A stretch of 64,000 nt of DNA from Methylomonas subterranea (GCF_024505185.1 NZ_JANIBJ010000002.1:1-64000); one strand, 5' to 3'. Positions 47,188-58,650 are shown, counted from the first letter of the stretch. The notes: generated from the sequence alone by a model not told the origin. Numbers and translations are program-made.

Positions 47188-47322
47188 GAGTAGTATGAAA
47201 AGTTCATTCGGTGACGCGTGGCGTTGGATAAAATGGCCGTCATGCTATTTATTATGCCGGTTAGTGTCAATAGTACCACTGGCGATATTGCGCGGATTTG
47301 TCGAACTAACTGTAATTTAGGT

Positions 47323-47351
47323 TTGACGGCATCTCTGTTTGAAAATATAAT
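47323..47351 (+). promoter_or_regulatory. Strong sigma-70 promoter of rplU-rpmA
   Basis: TTGACG (47323-47328), 17-base spacer, TATAAT (47346-47351). It lies 47 bases before the rplU ATG, near consensus as expected for ribosomal protein genes. Confidence 0.8.
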
Positions 47352-47397
47352 CCGCTGTTCACTTTTAACAGATATATGCTTGATGGAGCTTGCGCTG

Positions 47398-47709
47398 ATG
47401 TATGCGGTAATTCAAACAGGTGGTAAACAGTATCGTGTCGCAGAGGGTACTACCTTAAAAATCGAAAAACTTGAGTTGGGCGCCGGCGACAGCGTAGAGT
47501 TTGACAAGGTGCTTATGGTTCAATCAGGCGACGCTGTAAAAGTCGGTCAGCCTTACGTCCAAGGTAGCAAAGTCACCGCGACCGTGGTTTCCCAAGGTCG
47601 ACACAAAAAAGTCAGAATCATTAAATTCAGAAGACGCAAGCACCACATGAAACAAATGGGGCATCGTCAATATTACACGGAAGTCCAGATTACTGGCATT
47701 TCCGCTTAA
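47398..47709 (+). CDS. rplU: 50S ribosomal protein L21
   Basis: A 103-residue ribosomal protein of the large subunit, starting [14 protein letters not shown] and containing [24 protein letters not shown] (basic rRNA-binding region; quoted continuous run shortened in meaning to [12 protein letters not shown] and MGHR). The ATG at 47398 is preceded by TGGAG; a 60-codon upstream extension passes through the promoter and is excluded. It is first in the rplU-rpmA operon. Confidence 0.98.
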   Translation: MYAVIQTGGKQYRVAEGTTLKIEKLELGAGDSVEFDKVLMVQSGDAVKVGQPYVQGSKVTATVVSQGRHKKVRIIKFRRRKHHMKQMGHRQYYTEVQITGISA

Positions 47710-47726
47710 CATACGAGGTTTGAAAA

Positions 47727-47984
47727 ATGGCTCACAAGAAGGCAGGCGGTAGTACCCGTAACGGACGCGATTCTAATGCTCAGCGACTGGGTGTTAAACG
47801 CTTCGGCGGTCAAGTTGTAAAAGCGGGCAATATATTGGTTCGCCAACGCGGCACCAAATTCCACGCTGGCGACAATGTCGGCATGGGTAAGGATCACACC
47901 TTGTTTGCAACTGTTGATGGCGTTGTGGTTTTTGAAGAAAAAGGTGCTAAAAACCGCAAATACATCAGTATTGCAGCAGCATAA
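47727..47984 (+). CDS. rpmA: 50S ribosomal protein L27
   Basis: An 85-residue L27 with the canonical opening [19 protein letters not shown], whose flexible N-terminus reaches the peptidyl-transferase centre, and the [20 protein letters not shown] core. It starts 17 bases after rplU and ends 35 bases before a terminator-like hairpin. Confidence 0.98.
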   Translation: MAHKKAGGSTRNGRDSNAQRLGVKRFGGQVVKAGNILVRQRGTKFHAGDNVGMGKDHTLFATVDGVVVFEEKGAKNRKYISIAAA

Positions 47985-48019
47985 AAAATTCCTGGCTGTG
48001 CTTTTGGCACAACTGATAC

Positions 48020-48050
48020 AAAAAGCCTCGTTTTTTAGCGGGGCTTTTTT
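48020..48050 (+). terminator. Rho-independent terminator after rpmA
   Basis: AAAAAGCCTCG pairs with CGGGGCTTTTT (one G-T pair) around an eight-base loop and ends in a T run. It separates rpmA from obgE, whose start lies 17 bases on, so obgE is expressed by read-through or from a promoter within rpmA. Confidence 0.85.
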
Positions 48051-48064
48051 GTTTATACCGGTAG

Positions 48065-50234
<2,170 letters not shown>

Positions 50235-50256
50235 TCGGACTAGCCTGTAGGGCTTA

Positions 50257-52788
50257 ATGATTGACACAGTTGTGAATGCCGGTGCCGCCGTGAAAAAAAT
50301 CATCCAAACCATTTCCGCCGGAATGAGCGAATCGATAACGCTGCAGATGGCCCGAGGGCATTTTGCGGCCGGGCGCTATAAGGAAGCGACCGAGTCGTTC
50401 AAGGAGCTGTTGAAAAAATCCAATGACGGCGAATACCGGCGCTGTCTGGCGGACTGTTATTTGCAGAGAGCGCAAGCCATGGCCGGCAAGGGCATGTTCA
50501 AGGAAGCCTGTATTCTGTGGGAAAATTATGCCGATTACGCCGAAAAGCCGTTGCATGCGCGGGATATGTATGTGCTGTGGCAGTTGGCCGCCAAGAACCA
50601 TCGTAAAGCCCATGCGGCGCTGGAAGGCTTCGACGGCCGGCAGTTGGATGAAGATTATCCCGAGTTGGCAATGTGTCTGGGCGCTTTATTGGTCTCCGGT
50701 CTGGAGGAATTGCCGCCGCATTTGCCGCAAGACTCGGCATTGCTCAGGCATTGGTCGCTGATCGGCGAAGCGCTTGCCGCTTATCGAAACGGTGACGCGG
50801 AGCAGTGCGGTCAAAGCTTAAAAAAGCTGCCCTACCGTTCCGCTTTTCGCGACTTGGGTATTTTGCTGAAAGTGCAACTGCTCGATACCGTTTCCAGCGA
50901 ACAGGCCGGGGCCTTGTTGTCCAAAATCCCGGAAACCTCGCCTTATCGGCCGGTCGTCAATGCCTGCTTGGCTTATCTTAAGTCCGGCGCGGATTTCGTG
51001 GACGCCTTGACGGGGCTCGAACACAATCAACGCCGTGCCGTCGCGCGGGCCAGGGGAATATCCGGCAAACGGGCGGATTTGCTGGAAACCTTGATCAAAC
51101 AAAAAGCCCGGTTGGCCGACAAGGCGCGCTTCAATCTGGTTCTGCAATACCGGGATTTGTTCGGGGGGCAAGCAGCACAAGCCTATTGTCAGGGCGCGCT
51201 GGAACAGTACCCGGACGGTTATGCGGATTATCTCAAGCACTTTTCAATAGCGGACGAATTCGAGGAAAACCGGGTAAGGGCTTTGTCTTGCGAACAAAAC
51301 GGGAGAGGCGGAGACGCCCGTTATTTCTGGGAACGCTGTCTCGATATCCTGAAAAAAGACCGGCCGGCGAACGACAGAAAAATCGCCTTGATCCTCAGGC
51401 ATCTGGCCGACCGCGTCTCCAGAGCCGATGCGGCGAAATTGCTGGCCGCAAGTCTGGAATTCGATCCCGACGACAGGCAGAGCTATCTGGGCATCTTGAG
51501 CATTTACGAAAAAGACCAACTCAATCCGGCTCATTACGAACAATGGTTGGAACGCGGTTTGCTGCGCTTTCCCGCTAATACCGAATTGTTGGTGCGCGCC
51601 GCCAAGTCCGCTGCCAATAGAAAGGCCTTTAAAAAAGCCGCCGCTTACGCAAAAGCTTTATTAAAAGTCGACCCCGTCAATACCCTGGCCAAACAACTGT
51701 TGTTTGCCAATCACATGGCTCATGCCCGCCGCCTGCTTAAAACCGAAAAATATCATTTGGTGGAGAAGGAAATTCGTTTCGCGGAACAATTGACCGTCGA
51801 CAAACGATTGCGCCTGCAGGCCGAGCTGTTGCGCGGCTTATATTTGTGGCGGGCGGAAGATAAAAACCAGGGCTTGCAACATATCGTCGACGTACTGGGG
51901 AAACTGAATGACAATCCCGTTGCCATGCAATTTCAGGCCCAGATGGAAGCCGGTTTGCTGGAGCTGGCTACCGCAATGCTGACCAAGGCATTGCCGGCGT
52001 TCAAGGATTATCTGTTGTCCGCTCGGGAGTTACAGGGATTGATCGCCACGCTGGAATATTATGACGGGCAATTGGATGATGGGGCCCTGTTAATTGACGC
52101 CTTGGATAAAATCAAGGCGCCGGTGAAAAAGTCGCTGCAATGGCTGCTGGATCACGAAACCTTGTTATTGTCCTGGTGCCGGGTTTTGGAGCAGGTTGGA
52201 CATTTCGAATTGTTGAAACACTGCGCCAAAATGGGTCATGCCAAATGGCGCGCGCCGGCGTGGTTATATTATTTGACGGTCGGCGAATGCCGGGGCGACT
52301 ACAGCCGCTTGGATTTCATGAGGCTGTTTGCCTTGCGGGATGCCTCGGAGCAAGCGAAAGAGGAGGGCGACCTGAAGACGGCCGTGTCGATTGAGCGCAT
52401 CCTGGTACAGCATGATAGTTACATGGACAATCCCTGTGAATTCGAGGACGAGGAGGCCGGATTAGACGACCCAGAGGTCGAGAACGATCCGATAGAAGAT
52501 CTTTTCGGCCATTTGCCGAATTCCATCATGACCAAGGTGGCCAAAAAAGCCCAGGGCATCATGAAAAAAAACGATCCCGGCCGGCTGGCGGACAAATATA
52601 TCCGCCGTTATGCCGGCAGCATAGATGGGCAAACGCTGGCCATTCTGTTCATGAATCAGGACTTTTATGCTTCGGTAACGCTGCTGGAGGCGGCGGAGGA
52701 ACTGCGGATCGACATCGGAATCGATTTCGAGAATATTGTCGGGCGGTTTCAAAACGATTCCCCCCAATTTTCGCTGCCATTTTTTTGA
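50257..52788 (+). CDS. Large TPR-like helical repeat protein of the Hsp70 cassette
   Basis: An 843-residue soluble protein made almost entirely of helix pairs. TPR-like units are visible at ARGHFAAGRYKEATESFKEL (residues about 30-49) and again around AKSAANRKAFKKAAAYAKALL (split in meaning near 448-467). An acidic stretch, EDEEAGLDDPEVENDP, lies at about 730-745. No signal peptide or membrane segment is seen. It starts 22 bases after proB with a weak ribosome site and is followed after ten bases by a J-domain gene, then GrpE- and Hsp70-like genes. I infer an adaptor or client scaffold for that chaperone set; no specific family is recognised. Confidence 0.75.
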   Translation: MIDTVVNAGAAVKKIIQTISAGMSESITLQMARGHFAAGRYKEATESFKELLKKSNDGEYRRCLADCYLQRAQAMAGKGMFKEACILWENYADYAEKPLHARDMYVLWQLAAKNHRKAHAALEGFDGRQLDEDYPELAMCLGALLVSGLEELPPHLPQDSALLRHWSLIGEALAAYRNGDAEQCGQSLKKLPYRSAFRDLGILLKVQLLDTVSSEQAGALLSKIPETSPYRPVVNACLAYLKSGADFVDALTGLEHNQRRAVARARGISGKRADLLETLIKQKARLADKARFNLVLQYRDLFGGQAAQAYCQGALEQYPDGYADYLKHFSIADEFEENRVRALSCEQNGRGGDARYFWERCLDILKKDRPANDRKIALILRHLADRVSRADAAKLLAASLEFDPDDRQSYLGILSIYEKDQLNPAHYEQWLERGLLRFPANTELLVRAAKSAANRKAFKKAAAYAKALLKVDPVNTLAKQLLFANHMAHARRLLKTEKYHLVEKEIRFAEQLTVDKRLRLQAELLRGLYLWRAEDKNQGLQHIVDVLGKLNDNPVAMQFQAQMEAGLLELATAMLTKALPAFKDYLLSARELQGLIATLEYYDGQLDDGALLIDALDKIKAPVKKSLQWLLDHETLLLSWCRVLEQVGHFELLKHCAKMGHAKWRAPAWLYYLTVGECRGDYSRLDFMRLFALRDASEQAKEEGDLKTAVSIERILVQHDSYMDNPCEFEDEEAGLDDPEVENDPIEDLFGHLPNSIMTKVAKKAQGIMKKNDPGRLADKYIRRYAGSIDGQTLAILFMNQDFYASVTLLEAAEELRIDIGIDFENIVGRFQNDSPQFSLPFF

Positions 52789-52797
52789 TTGCCGCCA

Positions 52798-53124
52798 ATG
52801 AATACACCTTATCAAATCCTGGGCGTAACCGAGCAGGCCTCGGACGCGGAAATCAAGCAAGCCTATCTGGAAAAGGTCAAGCACAATCCGCCGGACCGGG
52901 ATCAACAGCGCTTTCAGCAAATCCATCGGGCCTACGAAACCATCAAGGACGAGGACAGCCGCCTGCGTTATGCGCTGTTTCATTGGCCGGGCATGGAGTT
53001 CGACGAATTGCTGGAACACGTCTTCAAGCCGGCGGATCGGATTTCGCCCCTGCCAGCGGATGAGTTTCTGAAATTGCTGTCCAGCGTTTCGATAGAACAA
53101 ACCCTAGCCAAGAAAATCAACTGA
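52798..53124 (+). CDS. Small J-domain protein with PPD in place of HPD
   Basis: A 108-residue protein starting MNTPYQILGVTEQASDAEIKQ, which is J-domain helices I and II, then EKVKHNPPDRDQQRFQQIHRAY for the loop and helix III (in two pieces). At the HPD position the sequence reads PPD, so the histidine needed to stimulate canonical Hsp70 is missing. A 35-residue C-terminal extension follows, with no zinc fingers. It is placed between the TPR-like gene and the GrpE-like gene. It presumably serves the linked Hsp70, perhaps with altered mechanism. The ATG at 52798 is preferred to a TTG nine bases upstream. Confidence 0.85.
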   Translation: MNTPYQILGVTEQASDAEIKQAYLEKVKHNPPDRDQQRFQQIHRAYETIKDEDSRLRYALFHWPGMEFDELLEHVFKPADRISPLPADEFLKLLSSVSIEQTLAKKIN

Positions 53125-53129
53125 CTCTC

Positions 53130-53780
53130 ATGACCACCGAAGCCACGCCAGACTCCCTGCTTTCAGCCCTGCGGCAGTATTTGCTGGAAACCGATTTTGC
53201 CCATTTGACCGATGTCGATCAGCCGGATTTGACGGCGTTGTTCAGCGATCTGGCCGGATTGAAAACCGAGGTCAGGACTGAGTCGCGGCAGTTCAAGGCC
53301 ACTCTTGACGCCTTGAGCATGGCGGTGGAAACGCTCAAGGCCGACAATCAGGCCCTGGCCGGCGAATTGGCGGCGGCGGCCGAGCGAAGCCAGCGGCAAC
53401 GCGGCGAGCTGGAGCGTGCCATGCTGTTGGAACTGATCGATATTTACGACCGGCTGAGCGAGGGTCATAAGGCCTTGCAAAACTACAGACCGCTGGATGC
53501 CTTGTTCAATCATTCCAAACAACGGGACGTGCGCTTCATCGCCAGCGTGGCCCAAGGCCAGGAAATCACCTTGAAGCGTCTGGAGCAACAACTGCAGCGC
53601 CGGCGCGTGTTTGCGATGGATTGCGTCGGCAAGCCGTTTGATGCCCACACCATGTCCACCATTGCGGTCGGCAACGATCCTCGGCTGGATAACGGCATCG
53701 TGCTGGAGGAACTGCGCAAGGGCTTTTGGTGCGGTGACCAGTTGTTGCGTCCGGCCGAAGTCAAAGTCAATAAACTCTAA
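53130..53780 (+). CDS. GrpE-like nucleotide exchange factor
   Basis: A 216-residue protein with a long central coiled coil (about residues 40-105) and a C-terminal beta-wing region, FDAHTMSTIAVGNDPRLDNGIVLEE in two parts and EELRKGFWCGDQLLRPAEVKV, which is the GrpE signature with small differences. It should release ADP from the neighbouring Hsp70. It is distinct from the housekeeping grpE that accompanies dnaK and dnaJ (not in this window). It starts five bases after the J-domain gene, so the genes are cotranscribed. Confidence 0.9.
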   Translation: MTTEATPDSLLSALRQYLLETDFAHLTDVDQPDLTALFSDLAGLKTEVRTESRQFKATLDALSMAVETLKADNQALAGELAAAAERSQRQRGELERAMLLELIDIYDRLSEGHKALQNYRPLDALFNHSKQRDVRFIASVAQGQEITLKRLEQQLQRRRVFAMDCVGKPFDAHTMSTIAVGNDPRLDNGIVLEELRKGFWCGDQLLRPAEVKVNKL

Positions 53781-53797
53781 TATTTACGCGGAAACTT

Positions 53798-55534
53798 ATG
53801 AACGACATCATCATCGGAATCGATCTGGGTACCACCAACTCGGAAGTGGCGATTGTGGAAAACGGTGGGGTGACCGTGATCTCGGAGGCCGGCAAAAAGA
53901 TATTACCGTCGTTTGTTGGCGTCGACGATAACGGCGAAATACTGGTTGGCGAGACCGCCCGCAACCAATATCTGATTTACCCGGAGCGCACCGTCAAATC
54001 GATCAAGCGCTTGATGGGGCAGGACGCGCGGGTCATGATGGCCGGGCAGGCTTATACGCCGCAGGAAATTTCCGCCGTCATTTTGAAGCGCCTGAAGGCG
54101 ATTGCCGAACAATACGTCGGCCGGCCCATAAGCAAGGCAGTGATTACGGTGCCGGCTTATTTTTCCGATGCCCAGCGTCAGGCCACTCGCGAAGCAGGCC
54201 AGATCGCCGGGCTGGAAGTCGTGCGCATGATCAACGAACCGACGGCGGCCGCGCTGGTATACGGCTCCGGCCCGGACGAAGCCAAACGCATGCTGGTGTA
54301 TGATCTGGGCGGCGGCACCTTCGACGTTTCGGTGGTCGGCGTGCAGGCCGGCGTCGTCGAGGTGTTATCCAGCCATGGCGACAACCACCTGGGCGGCGAC
54401 GATTTCGACCGGCAGATCGTCGAGCATATTCTGGAGCACCTGCGGCAACGGGGGGTGGACATCGCGGCCAACAGTAAGGCCATGGCGCGGGTTAACCGCG
54501 CGGCGGAAAAGGCCAAGCTGCTGTTGTCGGACGAACCCTATGCGCAGATCGAGGAGGAATATCTGCTGGAGCACCAGGGAGCGCCGGTGCATTTGACGTT
54601 GGAGCTGGCGCGTTCGGCTTATGAAGACATGATAAGCGATTACATCAATGCCACCCTGGATGCAACCCACATCGCGCTCAAGGGCGCCAAGCTGACCGCG
54701 TCGGACATCGACGAAATCATTTTGGTCGGCGGTTCGACCCGCACGCCCTGCATACGCCAGCGTCTGTTCGACGAATTCGGTTTCGAACCGAGCGGCGGCG
54801 TGGATCCCGATCTTTGCGTCGCCATGGGGGCGGCGATGCAGGCGGCAATGATCAACGGCCAGGATATCGGCACGGTATTGGTCGACGTCACTCCCTACAC
54901 CTACGGTACCAGCGCGCTGGGATATTTGGACGGCATGCGCTATCCCTATCAATTCGTGCCCATCATTCACAAAAACAGCGTGTTGCCGGTGCATAAGTCG
55001 GAAGCCTTCATGACCCATCGGGACGGGCAACGCCAGGTGGATGTGGAGATTTATCAGGGCGAGGATCCCGATGCGTTGAACAATATAAAAATCGGCGAAT
55101 TCAGGGTAGAGGATCTTTTGGACGTACCGGCCGGCAACATCATCACCTTGACGCTGGATCTGGATTTGAACGGCATTTTGCACGTTTCCGCGCGGGAAAA
55201 AGCCTCCGGCAAGGAAAAAGCCATTACCATCAACAACGCGATTTCCCGTTTTGCGGCCGAGGAATTGGCCGGCGCCAAACAACGCATCGACGGCTTGTTC
55301 GGAGACGATGGCGGCGCGGAAACGGGCTCGGCCGCGGCAAGTCCGGCCGCCGCCGAAGCCGGAAAATTGATCAAAAAAGCCGAATCCTTGTTTGAAACGG
55401 TATCGGCCGAAGATAGAGAAGACATGGTGGGTTTGATCGAAACCATCAGTGATTGCCTGTCCAGCGGCGACGATGCGGGATTGCGGGAGCCGGTCGAGCG
55501 TCTGAGCGACATCATTTATTACCTGGAATCCTGA
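53798..55534 (+). CDS. Short Hsp70-family chaperone (HscC-like)
   Basis: A 578-residue Hsp70. The nucleotide-binding domain has GIDLGTTNSEVAIV (phosphate 1, residues 5-18), DLGGGTFDVSVV (phosphate 2, near 169-180), and ILVGGSTRTPCIR (adenosine). A substrate-binding beta domain follows (VPAGNIITLTLDLDLNGILHV, in parts), but the alpha lid is short and ends YYLES without the EEVD-like tail. Housekeeping DnaK is about 640 residues; this size fits HscC-type specialised Hsp70s. It is coupled downstream to a zinc-ribbon gene (TGATG overlap). Confidence 0.92.
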   Translation: MNDIIIGIDLGTTNSEVAIVENGGVTVISEAGKKILPSFVGVDDNGEILVGETARNQYLIYPERTVKSIKRLMGQDARVMMAGQAYTPQEISAVILKRLKAIAEQYVGRPISKAVITVPAYFSDAQRQATREAGQIAGLEVVRMINEPTAAALVYGSGPDEAKRMLVYDLGGGTFDVSVVGVQAGVVEVLSSHGDNHLGGDDFDRQIVEHILEHLRQRGVDIAANSKAMARVNRAAEKAKLLLSDEPYAQIEEEYLLEHQGAPVHLTLELARSAYEDMISDYINATLDATHIALKGAKLTASDIDEIILVGGSTRTPCIRQRLFDEFGFEPSGGVDPDLCVAMGAAMQAAMINGQDIGTVLVDVTPYTYGTSALGYLDGMRYPYQFVPIIHKNSVLPVHKSEAFMTHRDGQRQVDVEIYQGEDPDALNNIKIGEFRVEDLLDVPAGNIITLTLDLDLNGILHVSAREKASGKEKAITINNAISRFAAEELAGAKQRIDGLFGDDGGAETGSAAASPAAAEAGKLIKKAESLFETVSAEDREDMVGLIETISDCLSSGDDAGLREPVERLSDIIYYLES

Positions 55535-55941
55535 TGCAGCGCTGCCCGGTCTGTAACGCCCGGCTGAATGGCGCCCCTGCATGCCCGCGTTGCGGCGCCG
55601 AGTTGGGGCGCATCCGGCGCGGCGAACGCTTGGCCGAACAGTGGCTGAGCGTGGCACTGCAGAGTTTGAGCGCCGGTCAGGCTAGTTTGGCGGCGGCGGC
55701 CGTCATGCGCTCCTTGAGTTTCAGGCAAGGGCCCGAGGCTGAATTGCTCAAGGGTTTTTTGCTACGGCAACAGTATCGGCGGTTTTATCAAGGAGTGGGG
55801 CGGCAAAATTGGCCGGAGGCCGAAAATGCCCTTGACTGCCTGCGCCAGTTGCGAGGCGATAGCGAAACCTTGCTACGATTTACCGAACTGCTCGCTTATT
55901 TGTCGGCCCGCTCCAGTGAAAATGGCGCTATGGGGGAATAG
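55534..55941 (+). CDS. Zinc-ribbon protein of the Hsp70 cassette
   Basis: A 135-residue protein with an N-terminal zinc ribbon (Cys4, Cys7, Cys17, Cys20: CPVCNARL and CPRCGAEL) and an all-helical remainder that resembles a TPR-like hairpin pair (AEQWLSVALQSLSAGQASLA). The ATG overlaps the Hsp70 stop (TGATG), so its synthesis is coupled to the chaperone. No family name is known to me. It is the last gene of the cassette; apbC lies convergent 28 bases further on. Confidence 0.8.
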   Translation: MQRCPVCNARLNGAPACPRCGAELGRIRRGERLAEQWLSVALQSLSAGQASLAAAAVMRSLSFRQGPEAELLKGFLLRQQYRRFYQGVGRQNWPEAENALDCLRQLRGDSETLLRFTELLAYLSARSSENGAMGE

Positions 55942-55968
55942 CGCACATCAAGCAAATACGCTGAACGC

Positions 55969-57060
55969 TCAGGTGTTTTGAATCACAATGTTCGGAAATT
56001 TGCCGCTGTAATCGCGGGCGCGCAAGGCCAGTTTGGCGGCCATTTTACGGGCGATGGCCTTATACATTTCGGCGGCCCGGCTGTCCGGGTCGCTGGCTAC
56101 TGTCGGTCTGCCGCTGTCGGCTTGTTGGCGAATGTTGATGTCCAGCGGTAGCGAGCCCAAAAACTCCAGCTTGTTTTTTTCGGCCATGGCCAAGCCGCCG
56201 CCCTGGCCGAAAATGGCTTCTTCATGACCGCAATTGCCGCAGATGTGTATGCTCATGTTTTCCACCAAGCCCAAAATCGGCACGTTGACTTTCTCGAACA
56301 TGCCTATGCCGCGTTGAGCGTCAATCAGGGCGATGTCTTGCGGGGTGGTGACTATGATGGCGCCGCTGACCGGTATTTGTTGGGCCAGCGTCAGTTGAAT
56401 GTCGCCGGTGCCGGGTGGCAGGTCTATGATCAGATAATCCAGATTGTCCCATTGGGTTTGGGTAAGTAATTGCTGCAGGGCGCCGGTTACCATGGGGCCG
56501 CGCCAGATCATGGCTTGGTCGGGGTCGACCAGATAACCGATAGAGATGGTTTGAATGCCGAACGATACCTTGGGTAGCATGGCCTTGCCGTCCACCGTGT
56601 CCGGCTGTCCGGACAGACCCAGCATGGTGGGAATGCTGGGGCCGTAGATGTCGGCGTCCAGAATGCCCACGCTGGCGCCTTCGGTGGCCAGCGCCAGCGC
56701 CAGATTCACCGACGTGGTGGATTTGCCGACCCCGCCCTTGCCGGAGGCCACGGCAATGATGTTTTTGACGCCGGGCAGCGGCTTCAGGGTTTTTTGCACG
56801 CTATGGGCAACGACGTTGAAACCGACATCGACCTGAATCTTGCCTATTCCCGGCAAGGCGGCCAGTTGCTGCTCCAGCTTGGTTTTCAATTCCGGCAGAT
56901 AACTTTTCGCCGGATACCCCAGTTCAATCCTGATGCCGACATCGTCGCCCTCGACGTGGATGTGTTTTACCGCTTTCGCGGCCACCAAGTCGGTAGCGAC
57001 GTTGGGATCGATAAAGGATTTGAGCAGATTTTCGACAGCAGCCTTGTCAATGCCGGTCAT
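55969..57060 (-). CDS. apbC: Iron-sulfur cluster carrier ATPase (Mrp/ApbC)
   Basis: A 363-residue P-loop protein. The N-terminal MIP18-like domain (about 1-90) is followed by the deviant Walker A GKGGVGKST, the LIDLPPGTGD switch and the CxxC cluster ligand pair in HICGNCGHEE. It assembles and transfers [4Fe-4S] clusters. Length and domain order match ApbC. It is transcribed leftward toward the Hsp70 cassette. Confidence 0.96.
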   Translation of the reverse strand: MTGIDKAAVENLLKSFIDPNVATDLVAAKAVKHIHVEGDDVGIRIELGYPAKSYLPELKTKLEQQLAALPGIGKIQVDVGFNVVAHSVQKTLKPLPGVKNIIAVASGKGGVGKSTTSVNLALALATEGASVGILDADIYGPSIPTMLGLSGQPDTVDGKAMLPKVSFGIQTISIGYLVDPDQAMIWRGPMVTGALQQLLTQTQWDNLDYLIIDLPPGTGDIQLTLAQQIPVSGAIIVTTPQDIALIDAQRGIGMFEKVNVPILGLVENMSIHICGNCGHEEAIFGQGGGLAMAEKNKLEFLGSLPLDINIRQQADSGRPTVASDPDSRAAEMYKAIARKMAAKLALRARDYSGKFPNIVIQNT

Positions 57061-57308
57061 GTAGGGACTCCTTGGCTAAATAGTGTTGAGGGATACGTCA
57101 GCGCGGTGCAAGGTGTAGCGTACCACTATAACGGGTGTCAATGGAGGATAAACAGTGTTTGTCGGGAGGGAACAATGCCGGATGGCGGGAAATGAAGTCT
57201 TTACGATTCAATGGGGTGGAATGTAAAGATGAGAGTTTGGTTAAAACTCCGCAAGGCCGAGCAAAAAAAGCTATGTTAAGGACTCATTACACTGTTTTAT
57301 GTTGAGTC
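57061..57308. other. Divergent intergenic region between apbC and the L,D-transpeptidase gene
   Basis: About 250 bases that should carry both promoters. I see no convincing promoter pair, RNA gene or repeat. The last 100 bases are AT-richer than the surroundings. Confidence 0.4.
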
Positions 57309-58640
57309 ATGGCTTTATCCGTTAAATTCGAACATTACGCCGCCACGGCGGCCGTGTCGCCGCATGGCTGTTGGGCGGCTTTATTTTTATTGGTCTTAAG
57401 CGGCTGCCAGTCCTGGACATTTACCAGGGATTCGGAGTTGTTGGTATCCAGCGGCAAGGCCGAAACTGTTGAAACTCATGCCTTTGCACTCGCGGAAGGA
57501 CAGGGCATGGTGGGGACGCTGGCTGCCGTGGACAGTCAAAGAGACGATACCTTGTCGGACTTGGCGCGCCATTTTGGCTTGGGGTTCACCGACATCACCA
57601 TTGCCAACCCCGGCCTGGAACCGTGGGCGTTGGCGGACAATCAGCCGGTGTTGTTGCCCGTGCAATTTATTTTGCCCGAAGCGCCGCGCAAGGGCGTGGT
57701 ATTGAATCTGGCCAATATGCGCATGTTTTACTATCCACGAGATCAACGGGTGCTGACTTTTCCGGTGGGCATCGGTCGTGACGGCTGGAATACGCCGCTG
57801 GGTCTGACCAAGATAGTCGCCAAAAAAGCCAACCCGGCCTGGACCGTGCCGCAGTCTATTCATCGCGAACATCGCTTATTGGGCGACCCCTTGCCCAAGG
57901 TTATTCCTTCCGGGCCGGATAATCCGCTGGGAAATTACGCCATGCCGCTGGGTTTTACCGGTTACCTGATTCATGGTACCAACAAACCTTATGGCATAGG
58001 CATGCAGGTGAGTCATGGTTGTGTGCAATTGTATCCTGAAGATGTGGAAGTCCTGTTCGGGCAGGTCAGTGTCGGGACGCCGGTCAGGATAGTGCATCAG
58101 CCTTATCTGGCGGCTTGGGATCGCGATATGCTGTATCTCGAAGCGCATGGCCCCTTGGAAAAATGGCGCGGGCAGGATAAAAAATTACAAGCCGATGCGC
58201 GGGCCAGGTTAAAAAAACTGGCCGAGGAAAAAAATGCCGTGGTGGATTGGGTGCGCGTGGATGCGGTTTTGAATCGGGCGGATGGCATTCCGACGCCGGT
58301 CTTGCTGGATGGGCCGGATTTGGTAGCCTTGGCGGCCGATGCCTTGAAAGTTCGGCGTCCGGAGCGCTTGTACGGTCAGCCGGAGGTCGGTGAGCTGACG
58401 GACGGCGATTGGTCCGTCGTCATCGGCAGTCTGGAGGGTGAAATGGATGCGCAAAAACTGGCGGCGATGCTGAATCATCTAGGGCCGCAAATTCCCGCCC
58501 GCAAGGTTGAGAAAGACGGAGTATTTCAGGTGGTTGCCGGTCCATTCAAGAGCGCCAAGGAAACCAGGATCATGGCCAAGCGTATAAAAAGCAGTTTCGA
58601 TCTGGAGGCAACGCCGATCAAGCCCCTGGCAAATCGGTAG
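57309..58640 (+). CDS. L,D-transpeptidase lipoprotein with LysM-like and SPOR domains
   Basis: A 443-residue envelope protein. Residues 22-33 form a short hydrophobic segment ending in lipobox VLSGC (Cys33). A LysM-like stretch follows (DTLSDLARHFGLGFTDITIAN, in parts, near 78-98), then the YkuD catalytic domain with His222 in IHGTNKP and the nucleophile Cys238 in SHGCVQLYPED, and a C-terminal SPOR domain (about 365-440), which binds denuded peptidoglycan glycans at division sites. YkuD enzymes make 3-3 cross-links or attach proteins to peptidoglycan. The arginine usually following SHGC is glutamine here (SHGCVQ). Confidence 0.92.
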   Translation: MALSVKFEHYAATAAVSPHGCWAALFLLVLSGCQSWTFTRDSELLVSSGKAETVETHAFALAEGQGMVGTLAAVDSQRDDTLSDLARHFGLGFTDITIANPGLEPWALADNQPVLLPVQFILPEAPRKGVVLNLANMRMFYYPRDQRVLTFPVGIGRDGWNTPLGLTKIVAKKANPAWTVPQSIHREHRLLGDPLPKVIPSGPDNPLGNYAMPLGFTGYLIHGTNKPYGIGMQVSHGCVQLYPEDVEVLFGQVSVGTPVRIVHQPYLAAWDRDMLYLEAHGPLEKWRGQDKKLQADARARLKKLAEEKNAVVDWVRVDAVLNRADGIPTPVLLDGPDLVALAADALKVRRPERLYGQPEVGELTDGDWSVVIGSLEGEMDAQKLAAMLNHLGPQIPARKVEKDGVFQVVAGPFKSAKETRIMAKRIKSSFDLEATPIKPLANR

Positions 58641-58650
58641 CGATGGTCGA

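Noticed and set aside
47218-47397. A 60-codon N-terminal extension of L21
   Set aside because: It runs through a near-consensus promoter, and the family start [11 protein letters not shown] with its own ribosome site is at 47398.
54365-55657. A 430-codon leftward frame antisense to the Hsp70 gene
   Set aside because: Shadow frame of the Hsp70; composition is histidine- and glutamine-rich and no family features are seen.
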